NCBI RefSeq assembly: GCF_011045025.1
Contig: NZ_JAAKZX010000015.1
Span: forward strand, 22,608 to 86,607
DNA from: Streptomyces ureilyticus
GTDB lineage: Bacteria; Actinomycetota; Actinomycetes; Streptomycetales; Streptomycetaceae
Reading direction: 5' to 3'
DNA length: 64,000 nt
Part shown: in pieces, positions 17,539 through 27,033 of the stretch
How positions within the stretch are numbered: position 1 is the first letter of the stretch
How the letters are laid out: each line of letters starts with the position of its first letter
Made by a program: the position numbers and the translations under genes
The notes under the pieces: model-generated
Told to the model about the DNA's origin: nothing
Databases searched by the model: none
Seen by the model: only the letters and a program-made list of their open reading frames with translations

Positions 17539-17735
17539 TTACGCCGTGTCGTTGAGGCGGCCCATCACCTCGTACAGCTGCTGCGAGGTCAGCGGGCCGG
17601 TGGGGAGCGGGTGGGCGGCTTCGGTGCGTAGGCCGTCGAGTATGAAGGCGACGCCGCGACGCCAGGCGTCGGGGGCGGTGTCCTTGGCGGCGCGGGAGCG
17701 TTCTGCTGCGAGCCCACCTCGGCGAGGGCGAGATC
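17539..17735 (-). pseudogene. TetR regulator C-terminal relic
   Basis: The frame ending at the TAA at 17539-17541 reads AAKDTAPDAWRRGVAFILDG, then LRTEAAHPLPTGPLTSQQ and YEVMGRLNDTA. This is the ligand-binding-domain C-terminus of a TetR-family regulator. Upstream it is broken by a shift near 17730 and the DNA-binding domain is gone. It abuts the HTTM gene. Confidence 0.6.
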
Positions 17736-17769
17736 GTCGACGACCCCGACACGCTGGTACGGCCCGGTC

Positions 17770-18915
17770 TCAGCCGGCCGGTTCGCTCTGCGCAGGGACC
17801 AGTGCACGGGGTGGCCGAGGCGCATCCGTCGTCTTTCCGGAACCGGCCCTCCGAACCATGCGCCGCCACAGCCGTCCCAGAGCCCGGTAGAAGCGGTCCG
17901 GAAGGAACACCGCGTCCGCGATGATCATCGCACCGGAGAACAGGGGCAGTCCCATGAGTACCGCGATACCCAGGTGCATGCCCAACAGCATGGTCAGGAC
18001 CGGGTACTTGAGCCGCCCGAACAGGACGAACGGGAAGGCGACCTGCAACAGCACCGTCAGGTAGCAGGCGATGGCGATCAGTAGGTCGTGCTCGTCCGCC
18101 ATGAGGGAGAGTCCGGGCCAGGGCCGGAACAGGTCGAGGTTCAGGGCGTAGTGGAGAGCGGTCCCGTTGCCCCAGGACCCGCCCTGCACTTTGTACAGGC
18201 CCGCGGACCCGTACACGAAGCAGACCTGGGCAGCGATGACGAGCATCCCGCAGTTGTGCAGCACGGCGGTCAGCGTCCGCCGGGAAGCGCGGAGGTGATG
18301 CCGGAGCCCGCCCGCCTTCCCGCCCACCGGCAGGTGGTGGGACTTGGCCTCGGCGGCCGTAGCAGCCGCGGATGCGCGAAGCCGGGTTCTGCGCGCGTCC
18401 AGGGACCAGCGACGGCCGCACGCGGTGAAGACGAGGTAGACGGTCATGAGGAGGATGAGGTTGTCTCCTCCGTCGGTCATGAAGATCGCCCTGCCGTGGA
18501 ACGACACGACCACGACCGCGAACAGCACGGACACCGCTCTGGTCCGCCAGCCGAGGGCGAACAGTGCCGATACGCAGACGGCCAGTGCGTAACAGGCCTC
18601 GAAGTAGGCTCGATCGTCGGACAGGGTGAGGATGCTGACCCATCCCGTCTGGTCGAGCAGTTGCCTCGCCAGCTCCGGCGTCCACGGTGAGCCCGGACCC
18701 CAGATCTCGTCGCGGTGCGGAAACTCGCGCAACAGGAAGACGAGGTAGACAAGCCCGTATCCGATGCGCAGGACCGCCGCGGCGTACAGGGAGACAGGCC
18801 GTTCGGTCAGCACGCCGAGGCCCGCATGCCTCCGGTCGGGTGCGCGATGCGGCGCGCGCGCCGCCGCCCTCTCGGCTGCACGCGGGTGTGGTGCGGGTAG
18901 CCGCTCAGTTTCCAT
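17770..18915 (-). CDS. HTTM domain membrane protein
   Basis: A 381-residue multi-pass membrane protein of the HTTM group (related to vitamin-K-dependent gamma-carboxylase). Typical elements are VLRIGYGLVYLVFLLREFPH, WVSILTLSDDRAYFEACYAL, GWRTRAVSVLFAVVVVSFHG, the CFVYGSAGLYKVQGGSWGNG loop and the last helices near LTMLLGMHLGIAVLMGL. The KVQGG-W-NGTA loop is strongly conserved in actinobacterial members. Its start overlaps the end of the DUF5819 gene by 11 bp, so the two are an operon and very likely partners. Such pairs are widespread in Streptomyces; the reaction is unknown. Confidence 0.8.
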   Translation of the reverse strand: METERLPAPHPRAAERAAARAPHRAPDRRHAGLGVLTERPVSLYAAAVLRIGYGLVYLVFLLREFPHRDEIWGPGSPWTPELARQLLDQTGWVSILTLSDDRAYFEACYALAVCVSALFALGWRTRAVSVLFAVVVVSFHGRAIFMTDGGDNLILLMTVYLVFTACGRRWSLDARRTRLRASAAATAAEAKSHHLPVGGKAGGLRHHLRASRRTLTAVLHNCGMLVIAAQVCFVYGSAGLYKVQGGSWGNGTALHYALNLDLFRPWPGLSLMADEHDLLIAIACYLTVLLQVAFPFVLFGRLKYPVLTMLLGMHLGIAVLMGLPLFSGAMIIADAVFLPDRFYRALGRLWRRMVRRAGSGKTTDAPRPPRALVPAQSEPAG

Positions 18916-19702
18916 GGGAGTCCGCCTTCACCTTCCACCAGGGCAGATACCGCGTTTCGGCAGGCCTGGGCGCGGCTGCAGCCGGGGCCGGGCCGCCTGC
19001 CGGGGCGGGCGCGGCGATGGGCAGGGTGACCACCCGTAGCTGGATGGCCCCGAAGTTCCCGCCACGGTGGGCGGCGACGCGCTTCGAGGCGATGTTGGTC
19101 AGATATTGCTGCGTCATCAGCGCCCGCTGCGAGCGCGGCTGGTCGTCGTCACCGTGGGTTTCGAGGTAGGAACTCCAGGCCCGTCGCAGCATGTTCTGCG
19201 CCGTATGGCTCGGGAAGGGGTTGTGCTTCACCGCGGAGTTGTCCACGGCGGTCAGATCGAACCAGCGGCTCACCCGCGTGGCGCCGTCCGGGGCAGTGTG
19301 CTTGGTCCTCACCGAAATCTGTCGGTTGACCGACTCCGGATCCGGGGCGAAGAGTCGCCAGTTCTGCTCGAACAGCGGGTGGACCCATGCATTGACTTGC
19401 CGGCTGTATTGCTGGGAGAGCGAGTTCGTGGGCGCCACGTGCAGAAACACCAGGAGTACATGGACCAGGGCCGTCGCCAGGCAGAGGGCCGCGGCAGTAC
19501 TCGTCAGCGCTTGCAGGAGGATCGGCGGAGGCTCCGATTGTTCCGGGGACTCTTCCATGGATTCCTGCTTGAATTCGTCCGCGGTTCTGCCTGCAGATTC
19601 GTTCGTAGATTCGCCCGCACCCGTCGACACAACGCCATCCAGCACGGCCCCACCCGGCCTTTCGATCCCGGCTTCTCTCACTGCTTCTCCTGAAGCTGTC
19701 AT
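18905..19702 (-). CDS. DUF5819 family membrane-anchored protein
   Basis: A 265-residue protein with an acidic N-terminal cytoplasmic part, one membrane helix near residues 65-90 (ALCLATALVHVLLVFLHVAP), and an extracytoplasmic DUF5819 domain. The domain shows FEQNWRLFAPDPESVNRQIS, SRWFDLTAVDNSAVKHNPFP and a conserved helix RAWSSYLETHGDDDQ. It ends in an Ala/Pro-rich linker and YLPWWKVKADSHGN. It precedes and overlaps the HTTM gene, so the two probably work as a complex at the membrane. The family has no known biochemical function. Confidence 0.8.
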   Translation of the reverse strand: MTASGEAVREAGIERPGGAVLDGVVSTGAGESTNESAGRTADEFKQESMEESPEQSEPPPILLQALTSTAAALCLATALVHVLLVFLHVAPTNSLSQQYSRQVNAWVHPLFEQNWRLFAPDPESVNRQISVRTKHTAPDGATRVSRWFDLTAVDNSAVKHNPFPSHTAQNMLRRAWSSYLETHGDDDQPRSQRALMTQQYLTNIASKRVAAHRGGNFGAIQLRVVTLPIAAPAPAGGPAPAAAAPRPAETRYLPWWKVKADSHGN

Positions 19703-19772
19703 CGGCGGCGCGCGACGGAATCGACACCGATCCGCCGCGCGCCGCCCGTCCCCTCAGGGACGCACGCAGGAC

Positions 19773-20966
19773 TCAGCTACGAGCGCTGTCGTAGCCGTCG
19801 TCTTTGCGGGGCTTGTCGCCGTGCCCGCCGTAACCGCCGTGCTCTTCGGGTTTTCCGCCGTGGTCGTGGCCGTCCGGCTTCTCGTGGTCGTGACCGTCCG
19901 GCTTCTCGTGGTCGTGACCATCCGGCTTCTCGTGGTCGTGACCATCCGGCCTCCCGAAGTCGGGGGCACCGGGGACGTCGCCATCGACGCCGCCGGTGAG
20001 ACCGCCCAGGAGGCCGCCGTCAGTCGCGCCGGTGAGGCCGCCGTCGGTGGTGGCGCCGGTGAGGCCGCCGTCAGTCGCGCCGGTGAGGCCGCCGTCAGTT
20101 GCGCCGGTGAGGCCGCCGTCGGTGGCGCCGGTGAGGCCGCCGTCGGTGGCGCCCGTGGTGCCGCCGTCGGTGGCGCCCGTGGTGCCACCGTCTGTGCCGG
20201 CAGTGGTGGTGCCACCAGTGGTCCCGGTCCCGCACGACCCCACGGAGATATTGTTGGTGTCCATCGTCACGGAACCGACTCGCGCCAGCGCCCGCCCATT
20301 GATGTCCGCGCCGTTGTTAAGCGTGATCGAGGCCAGGGCCATGATGGTGCCGACGAAATCGGTCTCGGTTCCGAGAGTGGCGGAGCTTCCGACCTGCCAA
20401 AACACGTTGCACGGTGAAGCACCGTTGATGAGGTTGACGTTGCTGCCGGATGCGGTCGTCAGCGTCGAACCGATCTGGAACACCCACACAGCACTGGGGT
20501 CGCCCTGGGCGTCCAGAGTGAGGTCGCCTGTGAGTTGGGCGGAGCTGCTGAATCGGTAGACACCGGGAATCAGTGTGAGGCCACCGAGGTCCTGCCCGGT
20601 GAGGTCAAAGTCCGGGGCTTGGCCCGCAGCACTGTTGTACGCAGTTCTCAGATCGGCTTTTGCTCGGGCGGCGTGGGCGTCATCACTATGGATTGTGCCC
20701 AGCACCGTACCGGGCGGGAACCCGGTGATAGACGATCCGGGACTGACTCCCAGATCTCCGGAGACTAGAGACGGCCCGGTGTTGGTGACCGACTGCCCTC
20801 CCAGCACGGCGTAGCTCTGCGCGTCGCCCAGAAGCACGGGGTCGGCAACGGCGTGCGCGCGTGTCGGCGTCAGAGCGAGGACGGCGGCGACCACCACGGC
20901 CGTCACCGCCGCGATCCACACCGAAATTGTGCGCCGTACAGGCGCGTCAGGGATATGTAGCGTCAT
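19773..20966 (-). CDS. Secreted ice-binding-like (DUF3494) protein with repeats
   Basis: A 397-residue exported protein. A signal peptide (VWIAAVTAVVVAAVLALTP, cleavage near AHA-VAD) is followed by a DUF3494 beta-solenoid domain: LLGDAQSYAVLGGQSVTNTG, GDLGVSPGSSITGFPPGTV, LIPGVYRFSSSAQLTGDLTL and AVWVFQIGSTLTTASGSNV. After GSCGTGTTGG comes a tail of about eight GATDGG(L)T repeats and then four HDHEKPDG repeats, very rich in His, Asp and Gly. In other bacteria the domain binds ice or acts as an adhesin-like surface module; the His/Asp repeats suggest metal binding. AAAGGAG precedes ATG 20966. There is no LPXTG anchor. Confidence 0.8.
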   Translation of the reverse strand: MTLHIPDAPVRRTISVWIAAVTAVVVAAVLALTPTRAHAVADPVLLGDAQSYAVLGGQSVTNTGPSLVSGDLGVSPGSSITGFPPGTVLGTIHSDDAHAARAKADLRTAYNSAAGQAPDFDLTGQDLGGLTLIPGVYRFSSSAQLTGDLTLDAQGDPSAVWVFQIGSTLTTASGSNVNLINGASPCNVFWQVGSSATLGTETDFVGTIMALASITLNNGADINGRALARVGSVTMDTNNISVGSCGTGTTGGTTTAGTDGGTTGATDGGTTGATDGGLTGATDGGLTGATDGGLTGATDGGLTGATTDGGLTGATDGGLLGGLTGGVDGDVPGAPDFGRPDGHDHEKPDGHDHEKPDGHDHEKPDGHDHGGKPEEHGGYGGHGDKPRKDDGYDSARS

Positions 20967-21656
20967 CGAGGGGCCAACTCCTTTGGGGGAATGATCTCGG
21001 TGATTCTCGGCCGCGCGGAATCTCCAGATTCTGCGGTTGGCATATTACGCAGATAAGAAATCCGTTTACGGCTTCTGCGGGCCGGTTTCGCTGAAATGGA
21101 AGAACTCTGGACAAGGTCTGTACAAATGATTAATGGGCCGAATGGTGCTGTTATCAATCCGGCCCGATGGCAGGCCGACGGCCCTCACGGCGCCGTTTTC
21201 CCCGCAGGCCCGAGCGGCTTTGGGCGGGGGCGGTGTGGTGGTGGGGATTCGACGGACCACTCCCGGGCCGGCGGCAACCCGACTGCCTCCTGGGGATTGC
21301 AGGAGGCAGTCGGGCCGAGGCTGCTCCTGGCTGCCTGCGGAAGAACTCGGCTCCGCAGCAGTCGTCAGCGGAGGGGGCGCCGCATGATGCGCCAGGACCC
21401 TCGCGCCGCGACGAAGGCCACAGCGGCAGCGAAGAGGACGATGCCGATGGCCGGCAGATGGCCCCCGCCCGGTGCGCGCGTTCCGCTGTGCCGACGCGCA
21501 CCTGGGGCTGCTGGGCGAGCAGGCCGCTGTCCGTAGGTGATCAGGGCCCCCGCTTTCCAGAGTGAGTGCTCCCCGGCTGGCAGCTGGGAGGGCGAGGAGA
21601 AGGGTGCCCTCGCCGGCGTCATGGCTGATCAGGTCGAGCGACCGCTCCCGACTGGA
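20967..21656. other. Region with a decayed small-membrane-protein gene
   Basis: The AT-richer first ~150 bases, 20990-21140, are the likely promoter of the ice-binding-like gene. At 21365-21470 on the minus strand the frame ends LPAIGIVLFAAAVAFVAARG then SWRIMRRPLR, clearly similar to the second half of the small hydrophobic protein at 12945-13118. Its first half is missing, so it is a pseudogene. Confidence 0.5.
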
Positions 21657-23429
21657 TCACCCCAGGTCGAACGCGTTCGGCAGGCCGGCCTTGAAGCGGA
21701 AGTGGTCGTGGCGCTTGAGGCTCTCGAGCTCCGGCGGCCGGAACAGCGGGGTGACCGTGCAGCGCGGCGCACTCGAACCTGCTTGATCCAGAAGGGCATT
21801 GACCGCCTGACGGGCCGAGGCGTTCGCGCCCTCCATGGTGGCGAGGTCGATGTCCACGGCGACGTAATCCCCGGACAGGAAGAAGTTCGGGACCGTGGTC
21901 CTGGCCGAAGGGCGGTTGTGCAGCGTGCCCACGGGGTGGATCAGCAGCTCGTCCTGGTTGGTCGGGTGCGGGGTGCCGATCCCGTCCACTCCGGGGTCCA
22001 GGAACCACGAGTGCAGCGTGCTGTCGCGCAGCACTGTCTTGCCGGTGTCGTTGAGTGCGTCCTTGAGCTGAGCCCACACCTCGCGTGCGACCTCCTCGCG
22101 GGTGCACTTTTTGGCCGTTTTGCCGTACAGGGCGCCAGGCTTGTCCCACTCGGAGATGTCCACCGACAGACACTCCTTGGCCACGCCGTTGCCGTAGTCG
22201 GCGGCGAAGTCACGCCCTGGCCAGTGCCGGGCCTGGGCGATCGCGGTCAGCGACCATGGCGAGTCGATGCAGTTGAAGTGGCCCTGTACCACGGGCGGCG
22301 TCTCGGTCAGATAGAACTGAAGGCCCGTCATCCAGTCCGTCTGCAGCTTGTCGCAGCGCGCCAACTGTGGGTCGGCAGCGCGTAATCCGGCACTCCAGGT
22401 GCGCCGCGCGTGCTCCACCGGCATGGCGGAGACATAGTGATCGGCGGTAATGGAGCGACGGACGCCGTCCGCATCCTCGATGACGGCCTCGGAGACCCGC
22501 CCGTCTCCGCCCAGCCTCACCTCGTGCACGGTCCAGCCGATACGGAACTCCACGCCCAGGGAAGTGAGATGAGCCACCCAGGGGTCGATCCAGGCCTCAT
22601 TGGTGGGTGCGTTGAGGATCCGGTCGGGTGGGCCGTCCGCACCCCGGCCGAGCGCGTTGAAAACGAAGGCCTCGCCGAGGGTGCCGACCGTGCGGGTGCT
22701 GGCCTCCTCAGCCTTGGTGGCGACGATGTTGCGGGTGACGCCGACCGCGAGGATGCGCTGGTACTCCTTCGACATCTGCCCGGCGCGTACGAAAGTCCAC
22801 CAAGGGGTGGCTTCCCAGGTGGAGTTGCGGCGCGCGTCGCAACTGGTCAGGAAAACGACGGCGCGGTTCACGAAGTACGCGATCTCATGGAGAGGAAGAT
22901 TGAATCCCGTCTCCAGGAGACCGGTGAGGGCGCGTCTGATGTCGTCGAGGGTGAGCTCGGCGGGCCCCTTCTCCCCGGGGATGGGTATCCGCAGATCCTC
23001 GCGGCCGTTGTTCCGCGCGAACATCATCTCCTTGGGTGCGATCAGGTTGTCCCAGACGCCGCCTGCGTTCCCGGGAAAGGGGATGCGCCGCATCGTGTCG
23101 GGGAGGTTGTGGTAGATCCCCGGGATGAAGCGGAACCCGTGCTCCGCGGGCAGTGGCTTGCGGCTTCCCTTCGCGCTGTCCGGTACGTCCATGGAGCGGG
23201 CCTTGCCGCCGAGCGCCCGGCGCTCGTAGACGGTCACCGCGAAGCCCCGCTCGGCGAGTTCATGCGCCGCGGTCAGCCCGGCAACGCCACCGCCGAGCAC
23301 GGCGACGGCCTGCTGCCGTCCCTGCGCCGGTGCCGCTGAAGCCGCCGTGCCGGTGCCCAGCGCCACCGTCCCGCCTGCGGCCGCGGCCCCCACGACAAAG
23401 GTGCGTCGCGTGCTGCCCGTTCGCCCCAT
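21657..23429 (-). CDS. Tat-exported FAD-dependent amine-oxidase-like enzyme
   Basis: A 590-residue flavoprotein. The N-terminus is a Tat signal (TRRTFVVGAAAAGGTVALGT). It is followed by the FAD-binding Rossmann motif VAVLGGGVAGLTAAHELAER and VTVYERRALGGKARSM, as in flavin amine oxidases and hydroxysqualene or carotenoid dehydrogenases. The C-terminal FAD contact is FFLSGDYVAVDIDLATMEGA. It should be exported folded with its cofactor. The HGFRFIPGIYHNLPDTM segment resembles hydroxysqualene dehydroxylase-type proteins, so a lipid or isoprenoid substrate is possible. No upstream partner is close. Confidence 0.85.
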   Translation of the reverse strand: MGRTGSTRRTFVVGAAAAGGTVALGTGTAASAAPAQGRQQAVAVLGGGVAGLTAAHELAERGFAVTVYERRALGGKARSMDVPDSAKGSRKPLPAEHGFRFIPGIYHNLPDTMRRIPFPGNAGGVWDNLIAPKEMMFARNNGREDLRIPIPGEKGPAELTLDDIRRALTGLLETGFNLPLHEIAYFVNRAVVFLTSCDARRNSTWEATPWWTFVRAGQMSKEYQRILAVGVTRNIVATKAEEASTRTVGTLGEAFVFNALGRGADGPPDRILNAPTNEAWIDPWVAHLTSLGVEFRIGWTVHEVRLGGDGRVSEAVIEDADGVRRSITADHYVSAMPVEHARRTWSAGLRAADPQLARCDKLQTDWMTGLQFYLTETPPVVQGHFNCIDSPWSLTAIAQARHWPGRDFAADYGNGVAKECLSVDISEWDKPGALYGKTAKKCTREEVAREVWAQLKDALNDTGKTVLRDSTLHSWFLDPGVDGIGTPHPTNQDELLIHPVGTLHNRPSARTTVPNFFLSGDYVAVDIDLATMEGANASARQAVNALLDQAGSSAPRCTVTPLFRPPELESLKRHDHFRFKAGLPNAFDLG

Positions 23430-24012
23430 GACCGGTCTCCCCTACCGTCGGTAACGCCTGCGGTCCGGCGAAGGAGCCTAAGGGAGCACCCCTCGACGCG
23501 GAAGGCATGGACATGACTGACGTGGGCATGCGCTCGAATGTGGCGCGTTTGCGTTGCCGGAGAGTCGGTCGTATCACCGCCAGGGGTGATCGAAGTGGCG
23601 TAGACGGCATGCCGTATCGCACGCCGCACAGGAACCGAGAAGCGTCGTCGACGGTGACGGAGCCGGGTGGCCAAGAGCCGGGTAGCGCAGGGTGGGGGAT
23701 CGCACTCGGGTTCGTCCGGGCGCGGGGCGATTACGCCGAGGCCGTGTAGGGCGCGGTTCACCTCGGGGTACTGGCCGCGCGACTCTTCCAGACGCCGTTG
23801 GAGTCCGCGGTGCTGTCGCGGGCCTTGTCGATGGATTCGTAGATCGCCGTGGTCCGCTGTTCGAACATGGGAGGGCGCCGCCGGTGTCGGCGGTGCCCTG
23901 CTGAGCACGTGGACAGACGTCCGGCAAGGTGCGGCACCGGAGGATTCCGGCGCCGCACCTTCCGTTGGCGCGGTTGTGGCAGGCAGCGTTTCGATCAACG
24001 TTCTTCAACAAT
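23430..24012. other. Region without a confident gene
   Basis: About 580 bases between the oxidase start and the next tRNA-Gly relic. The minus-strand frame 23758-23958 (FEQRTTAIYESIDKARDSTA) looks somewhat protein-like but has no recognised family or ribosome-binding site. Confidence 0.4.
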
Positions 24013-24091
24013 GAAAGCCCCAGGTCACTGACCTGGGGCTTTCATTGGAGCGGGTGACGAGAATCGAACTCGCGCTCTCAGCTGGGGAAGC
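24013..24091 (-). repeat. tRNA-Gly 3'-end relic with terminator (att-like copy D)
   Basis: GAAAGCCCCAGGTC and GACCTGGGGCTTTC form a 14-bp stem at 24013-24043. Positions 24046-24091 match the intact tRNA-Gly from the CCA end through the anticodon loop, with one mismatch at 24083. It continues CTACGGCGCTTG, the same as copy C, so the element joined at C and the element joined at D are related. Confidence 0.85.
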
Positions 24092-24199
24092 TACGGCGCT
24101 TGTGGGGTGACATAGCTTCTGGCCTGCAGGGATACCGTCTTGGTGGCGCAGTCTCGCGACTTGGTCGCACCGCTGTTGACCGTAGCCGTCAGCTCTTAC

Positions 24200-24217
24200 G
24201 GGCACGCGGAGGGCACG
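24200..24217. repeat. GGGCACG doublet beside att-like copy D
   Basis: GGGCACG-cgga-GGGCACG, 11-bp period, about 110 bp right of copy D, preceded by TTGACCGTAGCCG and CTTAC as in copies C and E. On the minus strand it reads AVPSACP-stop. Confidence 0.6.
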
Positions 24218-24329
24218 GCGCTGCGGTCAGTGGGAACGTGGAGTGAACGCGGCCCTCGTCGCGCTCGGACTGCATCGACTCGAAGGAATGCTCTGAGTGC
24301 GCCGTTGCGGGTGCACAGGCGAAGTGCCG

Positions 24330-24475
24330 GTCATCTTCGTGGAAGTGGGCAACAGGCTGTCCCCGGTCTACACATACGTCAATCCGGCCATGGCAGCGGG
24401 TGCGCTGTTCCTGGACGAGCTGCTCTCCCCCGGGACCGTCGCGCGGGCTGTCCGGCTGGGATCTCATCAGCGTTG
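24330..24475 (+). pseudogene. Possible EamA-type transporter C-terminal relic
   Basis: A frame without a start codon reads VGNRLSPVYTYVNPAMAAGA then LFLDELLSPGTVA and stops at 24475. YVNP-A and the short G-L-D-ELL turn resemble the C-terminal helices of EamA/DMT transporters. The rest of the gene is absent. Low confidence. Confidence 0.3.
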
Positions 24476-25444
24476 ACGTTGCCGGTCGTTGTTCGAGTCG
24501 GTGCGGGGCCGTGAGCGGAACGTGCGGCGGTAGGTGTCGGGAGGCACGCCGACCGTGCGGTTGAAGTGTCGGCGCAGCGTCGTGGCGGTGCCCATGCCGG
24601 TGGCTGTCGCGATGGCGTCGACGACGTCGTCGGTGGTCTCCAGCAACTCCTGGGCGCGGCGGATCCGTTGGGTCAGCAGCCATTGCAGCGGGGTAGTGCC
24701 GGTCACCGCCCTGAAGTGGCGGCCCAGATTGCGTGAGCTCATCCGTGCCTGGCGTGCCAGGTCCTCCACGGTGAGCGGGTGGTCGAGGCGTTCGATCGCC
24801 CAGGGGAACAGCGTGGCGAGCGGGTGGTCGTCCCGGGTGGGCACCGGGGCGGCGACGAACTGGGCCTGGCCGCCGGCTCGGTGAGGCGGCACGACCAGGC
24901 GGCGGGCGACGGCGTTGGCGACGGACGAACCGTGGTCGAGACGGACGAGGTGCAGGCACAGGTCCATCGCGGCGGCCTTGCCGGCGGAGGTGAGCACGCT
25001 GCCGTTGTCCACGTAGAGCACGTCCGGATCGACCTCGACGCGCGGATAGCGGGCGGCCAGGGCCTCGGTGTGCGCCCAGTGCGTGGTCGCGCGCTTGCCG
25101 TCCAGCAGGCCGGCGGCGGCCAGGACGAACGCGCCCGTGCACAGGGAGGCCACGCGCGCACCTGCTTCGTGGGCCGCACGCACCGCGCCGACGAGATCGG
25201 CGGGTGGGTCCTCGTCGGCGTCCGCCCAGCCGGGGACGATCAGAGTGCCGGCATCCTGGAGGCGGTCGAGCCCCTGGTCGGGCTCCAGCCGGAACCGGCC
25301 GACCCGCACGGCGTGCGACCCGCAGACCTCGACGTCGTACCAGGGGACGTCCACGCCGACCGGAGCGGCGCCGAACACCTCGTAGGCCATGGACAGTTCG
25401 AAGTGCAGCATTCCCTCGGTGAGGGCCAGCGCGACGGTACCCAT
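24467..25444 (-). CDS. GlxA-type AraC family regulator
   Basis: A 325-residue regulator. Residues 1-190 form a DJ-1/PfpI-like domain (LIVPGWADADEDPP, VASLCTGAFVLAAAGLLDGK with the Cys of the nucleophile elbow, and RATTHW). Residues 210-315 are an AraC DNA-binding domain with two helix-turn-helix units (VEDLARQARMSSRNLGRHFR and DAIATATGMGTATTLRRHFN). GlxA-type proteins usually sense a metabolite and act on a neighbouring gene. The divergent gene at 25563 is the obvious target; the 118-bp gap would hold both promoters. Start ATG 25444 is chosen by domain fit; the ribosome-binding site is weak. Confidence 0.9.
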   Translation of the reverse strand: MGTVALALTEGMLHFELSMAYEVFGAAPVGVDVPWYDVEVCGSHAVRVGRFRLEPDQGLDRLQDAGTLIVPGWADADEDPPADLVGAVRAAHEAGARVASLCTGAFVLAAAGLLDGKRATTHWAHTEALAARYPRVEVDPDVLYVDNGSVLTSAGKAAAMDLCLHLVRLDHGSSVANAVARRLVVPPHRAGGQAQFVAAPVPTRDDHPLATLFPWAIERLDHPLTVEDLARQARMSSRNLGRHFRAVTGTTPLQWLLTQRIRRAQELLETTDDVVDAIATATGMGTATTLRRHFNRTVGVPPDTYRRTFRSRPRTDSNNDRQRQR

Positions 25445-25562
25445 GTCCGAAAGTGTACGGGGCACGTCGTTCCGGACACTCACGGTGGGACGCCCGCACT
25501 CGTCAGGATGTTTCACAGCGCAACAAGTACATCAAGCGGATCAATCGAGACGGGGAGAACCC

Positions 25563-26615
25563 ATGGGATCGGGAGCGGGACAGATGGTGACGGTGTTCGG
25601 CGCGTACGGACACACCGGACGCTTTGTGGTGGCACAGCTGCGGGATCGCGGGTTCGTCCCGGTTCTCTCCGGCCGCGACGCCGGCAAGCTGCGGGCGATG
25701 GCGGCATCCGCCCCCGGACTCGAGGTCCGGCCGGCGTCGGTCGACGACTCCGCCTCGCTCGACCGCGCCCTGGACGGTGTCGACGCCGTGATCAACTGCG
25801 CCGGGCCCTTCGCGATGACTGCCGCTCCTGTGATCGAGGCGGCACTGCGCGCCGGGATCCCGTACGTCGATGTGGCGGCCGAGATCGAGGCCAACCTCGA
25901 CACGTTCACGCACTTCGCGGACCGCGCCCGCGCGGCGGGAGCGGTGGTCGTTCCCGCGATGGCCTTCTACGGCGGCCTCGGTGACCTGCTGGCCACCGCC
26001 GCGATGGACGACTGGACGGCGGCCGACGAAGCGAACATCGCCTACGGGCTGAGCAGTTGGCACCCCACCCCCGGGACCCGCACCGCGGGCACGGTCTCCG
26101 GAGAGCGGCGAGGCGGCCGGCGTGTCCGCTACACGGACGGGCGGCTGGAGTACCACGACGACGAGCCGACGCTCCTGAAGTGGTCCTTCCCCGACCCGAT
26201 GGGCACCAGTGAGGTCGTCGGGGAGTTCACGATGGCCGACGTGGTCACCATCCCCAGCCACCTCTCCATCCCCGAGGTGCGCACCCACATGGCGACCGAA
26301 GCGGCCAGAGACCTCTCGGCCCCGGACACGCCGGCGCCGACCGCGGCCGACGAGAATGGTCGGTCCGACCAGACCTTCCTCGTCGACGCCGTCGTACGCT
26401 CCGGCGGCATCGAACGGCGCGCCGTGGCAAGCGGCCGGGACATCTACGCCGTCAGCGCACCGCTCGCGGTGGAGGCGGTCCACCGCATCCTCACCGGCCA
26501 GACCCGCACGGTCGGTGTCGCCTCCGCCGGCGAAATCTTCGACGCGCCCGACTTCCTCCGCGCACTGTCCCCGCACATCTCCCTCGAACTGCTCCAGCAG
26601 CGGACAGTGTCCTGA
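25563..26615 (+). CDS. Saccharopine dehydrogenase-like NAD(P)-binding protein
   Basis: A 350-residue protein with an N-terminal NAD(P)-binding Rossmann motif, VTVFGAYGHTGRFVVAQL, followed by GVDAVINCAGPFAMTAAPVI and AGIPYVDVAAEIE, as in saccharopine dehydrogenase-like and trans-acting enoyl reductase families. The C-terminal half is an alpha/beta domain. Soluble, no signal. ATG 25563 follows GGGGAG. It is divergent from a GlxA-type regulator, which suggests induction by a metabolite. The substrate is unknown. Confidence 0.85.
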   Translation: MGSGAGQMVTVFGAYGHTGRFVVAQLRDRGFVPVLSGRDAGKLRAMAASAPGLEVRPASVDDSASLDRALDGVDAVINCAGPFAMTAAPVIEAALRAGIPYVDVAAEIEANLDTFTHFADRARAAGAVVVPAMAFYGGLGDLLATAAMDDWTAADEANIAYGLSSWHPTPGTRTAGTVSGERRGGRRVRYTDGRLEYHDDEPTLLKWSFPDPMGTSEVVGEFTMADVVTIPSHLSIPEVRTHMATEAARDLSAPDTPAPTAADENGRSDQTFLVDAVVRSGGIERRAVASGRDIYAVSAPLAVEAVHRILTGQTRTVGVASAGEIFDAPDFLRALSPHISLELLQQRTVS

Positions 26616-27033
26616 CCGTCGGGGTGGGCCACCTCGGTGCTGCGGCCAACGCCCACGGACGCACCGTCACCTTCGTTCGTGCCACATCTTGGTTGAGGTC
26701 CGCGACGCGGGCCGCCGTGAGACGGGCTCCGGACCCGCCACGTGATCATCGTGATTGCGCGTACGTCCGGCTTCCTGACCGCCCCGACTCGACGCACCCG
26801 GAGCACGGGCCGCGAATGAGGCGATCACGGCTGCCGGGTCCCTGGTCATGTCCCCGCTCCTGCTGGCGGACATGCATCACGCCGCGAGGCTCGAGCGCCG
26901 CCCCGTCCGTTTCCGCTACCACGCGATGGCCTCGACCCCGCGGATGCCGTGAACGTCGCACTCCGGGCGCCTCGGCGGCGCACGTAACCTCGTTCAGCCC
27001 TACTGAAGGAACAGCAAGCAGAGGGCTTCTGAC
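26616..27033. other. Decayed region, no intact gene
   Basis: This interval separates the dehydrogenase from the integrase scrap. A plus-strand frame reading MSPLLLADMHHAARLERRPV ends at about 26952 and is unrecognised. Confidence 0.35.

Noticed and set aside
19996..20215. CRISPR-like short repeats
   Set aside because: The repeats are in-frame codons of GATDGG units in the ice-binding-like protein, without unique spacers or cas genes.
22410..23339. 309-codon plus-strand frame opposite the Tat-exported oxidase
   Set aside because: No motif or ribosome-binding site; the minus strand has a Tat signal and FAD motifs.
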